Made by a program: the position numbers and the translations under genes
The notes under the pieces: model-generated
What the model saw: only the letters and a program-made list of their open reading frames with translations
The model's database searches: none
What the model was told of the DNA's origin: nothing
Assembly: GCA_030840185.1 (NCBI GenBank)
Contig: JAUZFY010000082.1
Span: 1 to 8,126, forward strand
Source: Microbacteriaceae bacterium
Lineage (GTDB): Bacteria; Actinomycetota; Actinomycetes; Actinomycetales; Microbacteriaceae
Length of the DNA stretch: 8,126 nt
Reading direction: 5' to 3'
Shown: piece after piece, positions 1-6,182 of the stretch
Layout: every line of letters begins with the position of its first letter
Numbering within the stretch: the stretch's first letter is position 1

Positions 1-195
1 CCGGTGAAGCACGACGCTGATCTCGTCGCCGTTTCCGCCGAGCGCCTCGTCGACGGAGTTGTCGATGATCTCCCAGAGGCAGTGCATGAGCCCGCGCGAG
101 TCGGTCGAGCCGATGTACATCCCCGGGCGTTTCCGTACCGCTTCGAGTCCCTCGAGCACCGACAGGTGCCGTGCGGAGTAATCGGAACTCGCCAC
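1..195 (-). CDS. parE: DNA topoisomerase IV subunit B (ParE/GyrB-like), N-terminal fragment
   Basis: Only the first 65 codons are visible; the gene continues leftward out of the window. The product is the ATPase subunit of a type IIA topoisomerase. Seen: an [11 protein letters not shown] motif (about residues 21-31) and [13 protein letters not shown] (about 42-54). The latter is the GHKL-family N-box, whose Asn binds the Mg-ATP. I chose the GTG at 195 as start because AAGGAG sits 6 nt upstream; an in-frame GTG at 210 has no such site in front of it. The protein could be GyrB or ParE. ParE is preferred from established knowledge: in actinobacteria such as Streptomyces a second gyrB-like gene lies close to the principal sigma factor, while true gyrB sits near dnaA/recF. 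It is divergent from the DUF7455 gene. Family assignment is secure; the ParE/GyrB choice is moderate. Confidence 0.85.
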   Translation of the reverse strand, partial: MASSDYSARHLSVLEGLEAVRKRPGMYIGSTDSRGLMHCLWEIIDNSVDEALGGNGDEISVVLHR

Positions 196-415
196 GTAGA
201 TCTCCTTCACGGCGCGCGGCCGCCGTAGACAAGTGGGTGGCGGCCGGGCCCGGTTCAACACTAATGACCGCAGAGGACACCGCCGGCATCCGACACCCCT
301 GGGCGGGTATTGGTACGCGTTCAGCGAAATAGCGGGCAATTGTTGCCCCGATGTAACACGACCGTGTTTGGATAGGTATCAGAAAGTATTAGTTATGGAA
401 CTGGAGGAGCAACTC
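196..415. promoter_or_regulatory. Divergent intergenic region between parE and the DUF7455 gene
   Basis: This 220-bp gap must carry the start signals of two divergently transcribed genes. The half nearer the DUF7455 gene (about 320-400) is clearly more AT-rich than the flanks, as expected for a promoter. TTG-type hexamers (for example around 340-348 and 368-373) and TA-rich stretches (373-379, 387-396) are present. However, no -35/-10 pair with a convincing match and spacing could be chosen. A strong ribosome binding site, GGAGG at 403-407, precedes the ATG at 416. No gene is supported here: the open frame from 233 to 415 is upstream of that site and has no family resemblance. Confidence 0.4.
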
Positions 416-652
416 ATGACCCAGATTGCACCCGAATCAACTGCGCTAGACGAACTCGACTCCAGCCACCAGCTCACCGCATCCGACCGTTGTGACAGCT
501 GTGGAGCTCAGGCGTACATCCGTGTCGCCATCGGCTCGAGCGAGCTCCTCTTCTGCGCTCACCACGGCAAGAAGTACCAGGAGAAACTGGCAACGGTTGC
601 GAGCGATTGGCACGACGAGTCGGATCGACTCCTCCAAGACAACCGCGCGTAG
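416..652 (+). CDS. DUF7455 family small zinc-ribbon protein
   Basis: A 78-residue protein of unknown function. It belongs to a small actinobacterial family found beside the principal sigma factor and the second topoisomerase subunit B. Seen: a disordered acidic and Thr/Ser-rich N-terminus (1-22), then a compact core with Cys26-x-x-Cys29 and Cys47-x-His49-His50, spaced like a zinc-binding ribbon. A charged helical tail follows (about 52-78). The start is the ATG at 416, set by GGAGG 8 nt upstream; the frame is open further upstream but without homology. It is the only rightward gene in the window and converges with the alanine racemase gene across a shared hairpin. The CxxC/CxHH pattern and the gene neighbourhood support the family call. 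A role in nucleic-acid or RNA polymerase binding would be speculation. Confidence 0.85.
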   Translation: MTQIAPESTALDELDSSHQLTASDRCDSCGAQAYIRVAIGSSELLFCAHHGKKYQEKLATVASDWHDESDRLLQDNRA

Positions 653-670
653 CTCCTCGGCTCCGTGAGA

Positions 671-698
671 AACGCCTCGGCTGGTGCCGGGGCGTTTT
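671..698 (+). terminator. Intrinsic terminator after the DUF7455 gene, possibly bidirectional
   Basis: A 10-bp stem (671-680 with 687-696, one G-U wobble at 677/690) closes a 6-nt loop (681-686). The stem's last two bases begin a run of four T (695-698). It lies 18 nt after the stop of the DUF7455 gene. Read leftward, the same hairpin has one A-C mismatch and is followed by three T. It could therefore also end the leftward operon finishing at 723, less efficiently. Confidence 0.85.
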
Positions 699-722
699 CG
701 CGTTAAGCGCCTGGTTGCCGGT

Positions 723-1793
723 TCACTCGCCGGGGTGAATGTGTCGCCGCGGGATCCGCGGGCTCAGTCTCGTCACGATCTCCTCGCCGATGGTTCCGAG
801 CCTGTCGCCCCACTCCTGAAGGGTCGGCTCCCCGAGCGATCCGCTGCCGAACAGCACGGCGGTGTCGCCCGGGCTCACCGTCGTCGTGCCAATGGCAACC
901 CGGAGGGTGTCGATTTCCACGTCGACAATCGGGTGTCGCGTTCCGTTGATCGCCACCTCCATCAGGCCAGCCGCCGAGCCGAGGATGCCGTCGCCGAACC
1001 CGATCGCCACCCGGGCGACACCGTCCTGAACGGCGTAGACCGAGGCCGTGAGGGTCAGCACCGGTTCAAGGCGCAGCGACTCGGGAGTGATTCCGCCTCC
1101 GGGCGAAATCCCATAGCCAAAAGCGCCAACGCGCACGACATCGAAGCGAGCGTCCGCCCGGGCAAAAGACGCGGCGCTCGCGGCGAGGTGACGCACGCCG
1201 AAGCCCGCCCCTAGTCGCTGGGCGACCGCGATCGCCTCATGGAATCGTTCGATGGCCACCGTGTCCTCCGCGTCGGATGCCTCCGAAATGTGCGTCCACA
1301 CTCCAACCAGGTCGACCCGGTCGGCGAGTTCGAGCGCGCGACTGACGAGGGCCGGCCAGTCGGCGGGATCCGCTCCATTGCGGTGAAGCCCGGTGTCGAT
1401 CTTCAGATGCACCCGTGCGATTCCCGACGCGCCCGATGCGGCGATCGCCTCGAGTTGCTCGATAGTGGATACGCCGAGATCGATGCCAGCCTCGATCGGC
1501 GGCGCGAAGTCGTCGTCCGGGCCGAGCAACCAGGCGAAAATGGCGACGTCTGCATGGATTCCTTCGGCTCGCAGTTCGAGGGCCGTGGCGAGGTCGAGGG
1601 CTCCGATCCAGCCGACGCCGGCTGATACTGCGGTTTGGGCGATCGGAAGTAACCCGTGCCCGTACGCGTCAGCCTTAACAACGGCCATGAGGTTCGCCGG
1701 GGCGACCCTGGTGCGGATCCGGTCGATGTTTCGCCGGTACGCCCGCAGATCGACCGTTGCCACCGGGCCGGTTGGGAGCTCCAGACCGGTCAC
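723..1793 (-). CDS. alr: Alanine racemase-like protein, full-size subunit lacking the catalytic Tyr loop (here AlrA)
   Basis: A fold-type III PLP racemase, 356 residues, expected to interconvert L- and D-alanine in the cytoplasm for peptidoglycan. Seen: the PLP-lysine motif VVKADAYGHG (Lys40); HLKIDTGLHRNG (Lys131 and Arg138, matching Lys129/Arg136 of Geobacillus Alr); THIS (His168, matching His166); RVGAFGYG (Arg221, matching Arg219); IGFGDG (264-269) and a C-terminal EEIVTR. The loop with the second catalytic base (V-S-Y-G, Tyr265) is absent. After residue 255 the chain runs straight to IGFGDG, about 18 residues shorter than the family. Met312 is replaced by Ile294 and the phosphate-contacting Tyr354 by Glu337; Asp295 matches Asp313. 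The start is the GTG at 1793, which overlaps the upstream stop by 4 nt (GTGA) and has GGGAG upstream. A longer frame to 1868 would intrude into the upstream gene. It probably works with the upstream paralogue rather than alone. Confidence 0.88.
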   Translation of the reverse strand: MTGLELPTGPVATVDLRAYRRNIDRIRTRVAPANLMAVVKADAYGHGLLPIAQTAVSAGVGWIGALDLATALELRAEGIHADVAIFAWLLGPDDDFAPPIEAGIDLGVSTIEQLEAIAASGASGIARVHLKIDTGLHRNGADPADWPALVSRALELADRVDLVGVWTHISEASDAEDTVAIERFHEAIAVAQRLGAGFGVRHLAASAASFARADARFDVVRVGAFGYGISPGGGITPESLRLEPVLTLTASVYAVQDGVARVAIGFGDGILGSAAGLMEVAINGTRHPIVDVEIDTLRVAIGTTTVSPGDTAVLFGSGSLGEPTLQEWGDRLGTIGEEIVTRLSPRIPRRHIHPGE

Positions 1794-2533
1794 GAGAACT
1801 CCCGCGGAAGATGTGAGCCGAACACGGTCGCGACCTCGGACGCCGAGGTTCCAAGCGACGCGGCCCACGACAGCACGCTAGGTTCGCCTCGGCTCGGGTC
1901 GCCGAATACGACGGCTTCATCGCCAATGCTCGCCGTGTCGGAGCCGAGATCGACGACGAGAACGTTCATGGCAACCCGTCCCGCGACCCTTCGCTGGATC
2001 CCGCCGACCTGCAGTGAGGCGACGTTGCTAGCCGAACGGTCGAGGCCGTCGGCGTAACCGATCCCGACCAGGGCGAGATTGGTGCGCGAGATCGCCCGGA
2101 AGGTGTGTCCATAGGAGACGCCCTCTCCCGCCTCGATGGTCTTGACTCCGACGACGAGCGCACTCACTCGCATCGCCGGTCGAAGGTCAGGCTCGTCGGT
2201 TAGCCCGTACAGCTCGGGACCGGCCACGCCCGATTCGACGGCCGATCCTGCGGCGCGAGATCCGGGGGTCACGATCACCTCCGCCGTCGGCAGACCGTCA
2301 AGAGCCAGCGCGTCCTCGACCCGGCTCACCGAGAATCGGTTGACGCCGCCGGCGATCGCCGCCTTTGCCGTCGCGGCTGCGCCGTGTCCGTACCCGTCGG
2401 CGGCGAGGTCGGCAACGACGAGCCCTGAGCCGCGGCGGACAACCAGAATCCGGGCGTTTGCCGTGATGGCGGCGCCGTCGATGCGTGCACTCCGCACAGG
2501 AACGGCGGGTATCCGGGCGTCGGTCAGTGTCAT
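1790..2533 (-). CDS. Truncated alanine racemase-like protein lacking the PLP lysine (here AlrB)
   Basis: A 247-residue alanine racemase paralogue. The N-terminal strand and first barrel segments are present (ARIDGAAITANARIL, 16-30; AADGYGHG, 44-51), but Ala44 replaces the PLP lysine. About 130 barrel residues are missing around residue 90-103, removing the equivalents of Lys129, Arg136, His166 and Arg219. The C-terminal beta domain is well kept: EAGEGVSYGHTFRA with Tyr141 at the Tyr265 position, IGYADG (158-163), GRVAMN (185-190, Met189 matching Met312, Asn190 in place of Asp313). Ser232 replaces Tyr354. The frame is intact, with conserved blocks on both sides of the gap, so it is not an obvious pseudogene. 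The start is the ATG at 2533; a GTG directly before it (2536) is possible, and the GAGG at 2540-2537 is very close. It follows gatD by 31 nt and overlaps AlrA by 4 nt, favouring equal synthesis. It cannot be a racemase alone; a partner or regulatory subunit of AlrA is likely. Confidence 0.85.
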   Translation of the reverse strand: MTLTDARIPAVPVRSARIDGAAITANARILVVRRGSGLVVADLAADGYGHGAAATAKAAIAGGVNRFSVSRVEDALALDGLPTAEVIVTPGSRAAGSAVESGVAGPELYGLTDEPDLRPAMRVSALVVGVKTIEAGEGVSYGHTFRAISRTNLALVGIGYADGLDRSASNVASLQVGGIQRRVAGRVAMNVLVVDLGSDTASIGDEAVVFGDPSRGEPSVLSWAASLGTSASEVATVFGSHLPREFS

Positions 2534-2564
2534 CACCTCGTGCGGTTCGAAGGTCGCGAAGAGC

Positions 2565-3314
2565 CTAGATCCTCGAGAATACGTGCTTTGCGTTGGCCAG
2601 GATCACTTCGCGGGCCAGTGTGGCGTATCGATCAACGGTCGCGTTCACATCCGACGGGCGGTAGTCGAAGCCGCGGCGGGTCGCAATGAACCCGATCAGG
2701 GCATCCGTGAGCAGCGGGTTGAGCGGCAAAGCCGGTCCGCCGAGCTGGGTTCCGATCGCTCCCGCGTCAAGGACGCCCTCGACCGACCCGGCGCTGTTCC
2801 CACTTCCCACCTCGAGGATGCCAAGCGGCTTCGACTCGGGGTCGAGAATCCAGCGCGACGCGTTGTCTTCGAAGCCGACGATCCGGCCGAACGGCGTATC
2901 GACGGAAATGTAGCCGACCGCCCTCTCCGTCACTCGTTCTGCCCGGAAGGGCAGAATGCCGAGCCCGTCGAGGGTGCTGCCGTCGGGAAGCGCGATGGAG
3001 TGCCCGAGCAATTCGGCGCCTGATCCGTAGGCGAACAGTGGCACGTCGATCGATCGGTAGGCGCGAAGGTGATCGCCGATCGAGAACAGATCGTCGTAGA
3101 CGTTACGCATGGCCGAGAGCGGGCCGTTTCCCACGAGCACAAGATCAACGTCCGTCGGAAGGGAATCGCCGATCCGGTGCTCGACCACCGTCACCTCGAC
3201 CCCGGCGTGCTCGAGCCGGCTCTTGAGAGCGAGAACATTGCCGCGGTCCCCCGCCACGCCAAGCTCCTCCGGGTAGAGCTGGAGGAGGGTGACGGAAACG
3301 CTGTCGGGGCTCAT
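2565..3314 (-). CDS. gatD: GatD-like glutamine amidotransferase homologue, catalytic residues lost
   Basis: A 249-residue protein of the CobB/CobQ-type class I glutaminase family. Canonical GatD releases ammonia from glutamine and passes it to MurT, which amidates D-Glu of lipid II. Seen: YPEELGVAGDRGNVLAL (14-30), a typical GatD N-terminus; DLVLVGNG (57-64), a degenerate form of the family's GGGQD segment; FAYGSGAELLG (94-104), aligning with the nucleophile elbow A-x-C-G-G-x-x-L-L-G but with Gly97 in place of Cys; GTQLGGPALPLNP (188-200), aligning with GTYLHGPLLPRNP but with Gly192 in place of His. There is no cysteine anywhere in the protein and no His near 192. The fold signature remains, so it is probably a structural partner of the MurT-like ligase, not a glutaminase. 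The ATG at 3314 overlaps the MurT stop by 4 nt (ATGA), as expected of a stoichiometric complex. Homology is secure; loss of glutaminase activity is inferred from residues. Confidence 0.87.
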   Translation of the reverse strand: MSPDSVSVTLLQLYPEELGVAGDRGNVLALKSRLEHAGVEVTVVEHRIGDSLPTDVDLVLVGNGPLSAMRNVYDDLFSIGDHLRAYRSIDVPLFAYGSGAELLGHSIALPDGSTLDGLGILPFRAERVTERAVGYISVDTPFGRIVGFEDNASRWILDPESKPLGILEVGSGNSAGSVEGVLDAGAIGTQLGGPALPLNPLLTDALIGFIATRRGFDYRPSDVNATVDRYATLAREVILANAKHVFSRI

Positions 3315-4615
3315 CGCTGATTCTCCAGTTCGAGAAAGCCGATTTGCTTGCGTGCAAGCATCATGATCTCGTAGTTGACGATCCAGGTCTTCATGCCGGA
3401 AGCGGGCCTCGGCATCGCTCGCATCAGGTCGATCGCCGTCTTGAGGTCCGGCTCAACCGTGCCGATCCGCACGCCGTTGAGCTCGAGGCACAGCGCAATC
3501 TGCCACGCCTTCGCTCCGGTGATCACGTCGACATGGTCGAGGGCGGAGAAATCGATGTCGTAGATCCACGAGATATCCGGCGTTCCTTCGTCGATGGCGA
3601 AGAGCACCTGCTCGGGCGGCTCCGGAAGCGCGTCGAGGTTCAGCTGCAGACTCGCGGCGTTCTTGAACATGACGAACTCGACCATTTCGTTCCCGAAGGC
3701 GAGCAGTTCGCCGCGGCCGTAGGCCGGCTTCATCGCGGCGAAGGCTGCGGCGGCGGAACCCGCCGAGAAGTCGTCCCCGAGGATGATGGCCGCCGTCGCG
3801 AGTGCGGCTGCGGCGTCGATCGCGTAATGCAGTCCCTTGGCCGGAAGCACGACATCCACCGGTTCTCCACGCACCGCGATGGTCGCCCCAGCCCGGTCAG
3901 TATCGGTGAGTTCGGCGAGGGCAACGTGCTGCCCCGCTTCGATCCCCGCGTCGCGGTAGTCCGTGGCGTTGAACAGTCCGTGCGGTGATCCGGCGATGAC
4001 CGCGTCGGACGCACCGAAGTAGCTGATGTCCGGACCGCTGGTCGCGTCGCCGTCGGCGAACCGTCGAGCGATCTTCGAGAGGTACGGATCTTCGCGATTG
4101 GTCACGATGTGCTTGGACGCCTGCTGCGCCGTGTCGAGCATCATGTCGGCCACCCGCTCGGTTTCATAGAACCGGTAGAGCTGGTCCACCTGAGTGTTGA
4201 GGATCAGCACGGTGGAGGGCGGAACGGTGCGCGCGAACTCGAGCGCGAACGCCTCATCGACCTCGAGCACGCCGATGTCGGCATCTAGCCGCCCGAACAC
4301 GGTGGACTCGGCGAGGATCGACGACGCGATGCCCTGCGGAAGATTGGCCCCCGACGGGTTGGTGAACACCCGCAGTCCGTGTCCACGAAGCACTTCGGTC
4401 AGCATGTGGGTGGTCGTGGACTTGCCGTTCGACCCGAGCACGTAGACGATCCCGTAGCGGAATTGCCCCGTGACGTCGCGCAGAAAATTCGGCGCGAGGC
4501 TCGTCGTGACATAGCCGGGGAAGGCCGAGCCGCCGCCGCGGATTTTCGCGGCGGCCCGGACGACTTTCCCGGCTAGGACTGGAACGAAATACTGGAACCC
4601 GTTCGATTTACTCAA
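3311..4615 (-). CDS. murT: MurT-like Mur ligase (lipid II D-Glu alpha-carboxyl ligase family)
   Basis: A Mur-ligase-fold protein of 434 residues with a C-terminal DUF1727 (MurT_C) domain. The family activates the D-Glu alpha-carboxyl of lipid II with ATP at the inner membrane face. Seen: [19 protein letters not shown] (16-34), a typical MurT N-terminus; P-loop GSNGKSTTT (61-69, Lys65); LEVDEA (117-122); [12 protein letters not shown] (140-151); TNREDP (172-177); KNAAS (318-322) for the usual KNPxG; and [10 protein letters not shown] (347-356) for D-V-S-W-x-W-D. The aspartate of that last motif belongs to the region completing the GatD active site. The only cysteine is Cys376: the four-Cys zinc ribbon normal after the Y-F-G motif (here 199-201) is missing. 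The start is a TTG at 4615, the only start codon between the rpoD overlap and the conserved N-terminus. It overlaps the rpoD stop by 8 nt and has no clear ribosome binding site, suggesting coupling to rpoD translation. The partner is the overlapping GatD homologue. Confidence 0.87.
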   Translation of the reverse strand: MSKSNGFQYFVPVLAGKVVRAAAKIRGGGSAFPGYVTTSLAPNFLRDVTGQFRYGIVYVLGSNGKSTTTHMLTEVLRGHGLRVFTNPSGANLPQGIASSILAESTVFGRLDADIGVLEVDEAFALEFARTVPPSTVLILNTQVDQLYRFYETERVADMMLDTAQQASKHIVTNREDPYLSKIARRFADGDATSGPDISYFGASDAVIAGSPHGLFNATDYRDAGIEAGQHVALAELTDTDRAGATIAVRGEPVDVVLPAKGLHYAIDAAAALATAAIILGDDFSAGSAAAAFAAMKPAYGRGELLAFGNEMVEFVMFKNAASLQLNLDALPEPPEQVLFAIDEGTPDISWIYDIDFSALDHVDVITGAKAWQIALCLELNGVRIGTVEPDLKTAIDLMRAMPRPASGMKTWIVNYEIMMLARKQIGFLELENQR

Positions 4616-5948
4616 GGTAGTCGCGCAGGGACTGGGACCGGGACGGGTGGCGCAGCTTGGCCATCGTCTTGGACTCAATCTGGCGGATACGCTCCCGGGT
4701 GACCCCGAAGGTGTCACCGATCTGGTCGAGAGTCTTCGGCATCCCGTCACCAAGGCCGAAGCGCATGCGGATCACGCCGGCCTCGCGCTCCGACAGCGAG
4801 TCGAGCAGCGACTCCAGTTGCTTCTGGAGCATCGTGAAGCCAACGGCATCGGCAGGGACAACCGCCTCGGTGTCCTCGATGAGGTCACCGAACTCGCTGT
4901 CTCCGTCTTCGCCGAGCGGGGTGTGAAGTGAGATCGGCTCGCGACCGTACTTCTGCACCTCGATGACCTTCTCCGGGGTCATGTCAAGCTCGCGGCTCAG
5001 CTCCTCCGGGGTTGGCTCGCGGCCAAGATCCTGCAACATCTGGCGCTGAACGCGGGCAAGCTTGTTGATGACCTCGACCATGTGCACGGGGATGCGGATG
5101 GTGCGGGCCTGATCGGCCATCGCCCGGGTAATCGCCTGGCGAATCCACCATGTTGCATAGGTGGAGAACTTGAAGCCCTTCGTGTAGTCGAACTTCTCAA
5201 CCGCACGAATGAGTCCGAGGTTTCCCTCCTGGATCAGGTCGAGGAACTGCATTCCGCGGCCGGTGTAACGCTTGGCGAGGGACACAACGAGCCGGAGGTT
5301 CGCGCCGAGAAGGTGGCTCTTCGCGCGCTGACCGTCCTTCGCCACCCAGGACAACTCTCGACCTAGCTGCGACTTGAGCTCGGCAGGCGACATCACCGAC
5401 AGTTTGTCCTCGGCGAAGAGTCCAGCCTCGATGCGCATCGCGAGCTCGACCTCTTCGGCCGCATTGAGCAACGCGACCTTTCCGATCTGCTTGAGGTAAT
5501 CCTTGACCGGGTCGGCCGTCGCTCCCGTGATGGCGGAGGAATAGACGGGGACCTCGTCCTCATCATCGACAAGAGACAGCACGAGGGCACCGGAGGGCAG
5601 AATCTCCGCCTCCTTGTCCTCTTTGTCTTCCTTGTCGTCGTCCTCGGCGGTCTCGACCTTTTCTTCGTCGTCCTTCACGTCCTCGACAACGACGATCTCC
5701 GCATCGACCTCGTCATCGTCGGCGACGACAACGTCCTCGGCGTCCTCGTCGGACTCCGCAGCCTTCGACGCCTTGGTGGCGCGCTTGACCGGCGCCTTCT
5801 TTGCGGTGCCGGCCTTCGCGGTCTCGGACTTGGCCGTGGCCTTGGCCGGCGCCTTCTTGGCTGGCGCCTTGGCCACTACGGAGTCAACGCTGACCTCGTC
5901 GACCGACTCGGGCTCTGCAAGAGCGGTGGTTTTGGTTCGGGTGGCCAT
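4608..5948 (-). CDS. rpoD: Principal (housekeeping) RNA polymerase sigma factor RpoD/SigA
   Basis: The primary sigma-70 factor, which directs RNA polymerase to housekeeping promoters; 446 residues. The N-terminus is low complexity: Lys/Ala/Pro-rich at 26-63 (repeated AKKAPAK-like units), then strongly acidic at 66-115. Conserved regions follow: 1.2 ([11 protein letters not shown], 146-156), 2.1-2.4 (about 207-295, with [35 protein letters not shown] and TIRIPVHM), region 3 (about 296-370) and region 4 (about 375-446), with the helix-turn-helix [19 protein letters not shown] at 407-425 and the terminal [10 protein letters not shown]. The ATG at 5948 is preferred because AAAGG lies 7 nt upstream; an in-frame GTG at 5963 would place that site inside the gene. 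The small Zn-ribbon gene and parE nearby fit a sigA locus. It is the first gene of the tight leftward block with murT. Confidence 0.98.
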   Translation of the reverse strand: MATRTKTTALAEPESVDEVSVDSVVAKAPAKKAPAKATAKSETAKAGTAKKAPVKRATKASKAAESDEDAEDVVVADDDEVDAEIVVVEDVKDDEEKVETAEDDDKEDKEDKEAEILPSGALVLSLVDDEDEVPVYSSAITGATADPVKDYLKQIGKVALLNAAEEVELAMRIEAGLFAEDKLSVMSPAELKSQLGRELSWVAKDGQRAKSHLLGANLRLVVSLAKRYTGRGMQFLDLIQEGNLGLIRAVEKFDYTKGFKFSTYATWWIRQAITRAMADQARTIRIPVHMVEVINKLARVQRQMLQDLGREPTPEELSRELDMTPEKVIEVQKYGREPISLHTPLGEDGDSEFGDLIEDTEAVVPADAVGFTMLQKQLESLLDSLSEREAGVIRMRFGLGDGMPKTLDQIGDTFGVTRERIRQIESKTMAKLRHPSRSQSLRDYLE

Positions 5949-6182
5949 TCGGACACCTTTCACTAGATTTTCTTCAGGCGCACACGCCCATCACGGGTAG
6001 AACAACCCCCCGGGCCGTGTCGCCCTCAAATTCGAGACCGCGGCTTTTTGGGGCAGCACTAAGACCCATGTCAAGTCCGACGCGGTCGCGCCACAAGGGA
6101 ACGAACGACTAACGAACCCGAAAGGGTCTTACGTCAATTATTGCACGGATTACCAATGACCCTTGCCAAGTCGCGCAAAAGG
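5949..6182 (-). promoter_or_regulatory. rpoD upstream region with a candidate -35 element
   Basis: This 234-bp gap between the MFS transporter stop and rpoD is the only place on the leftward side with room for an rpoD promoter. A perfect TTGACA reads leftward at 6074-6069. No good -10 hexamer stands 16-19 nt further on, so it is only a candidate or may belong to a different sigma class. The half near the transporter (about 6128-6182) is AT-rich and contains AATAAT (leftward, about 6139-6134), which also lacks a well-spaced -35. The long leader between TTGACA and the ATG (over 100 nt) shows no riboswitch I can recognise. No gene is supported here. Confidence 0.35.

Noticed and set aside
252..258. 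GGTTCAA, like a tRNA T-loop
   Set aside because: No matching T stem, acceptor or anticodon arm around it.
684..1214. Open frame of 176 codons on the + strand
   Set aside because: It is antisense to the alanine racemase gene; composition is Arg/Gly-rich shadow coding from high GC, with no motif.
1794..1868. Longer N-terminus for AlrA
   Set aside because: It would overlap AlrB by 79 nt and has no homology; the GTG at 1793 has a ribosome binding site, a 4-nt stop overlap and fits the family N-terminus.
723..2533. AlrA and AlrB as one broken gene or pseudogenes
   Set aside because: Both frames are uninterrupted, each has its own N-terminal and C-terminal Alr motifs, and they overlap by exactly the 4-nt GTGA typical of functional coupled genes; this is tandem paralogy, not a split gene.
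2136..3023. Open frame of 295 codons on the + strand
   Set aside because: Antisense to the gatD and alrB genes, both of which have clear family motifs; the translation shows none.
4616..4753. Longer N-terminus for the MurT-like protein
   Set aside because: This stretch is the out-of-frame end of rpoD and gives a low-complexity peptide without family similarity.
6116..6127. Small ACCC-GAAA-GGGT hairpin after the MFS gene, as terminator
   Set aside because: Only a 4-bp stem and no T run on either strand; too weak to call.
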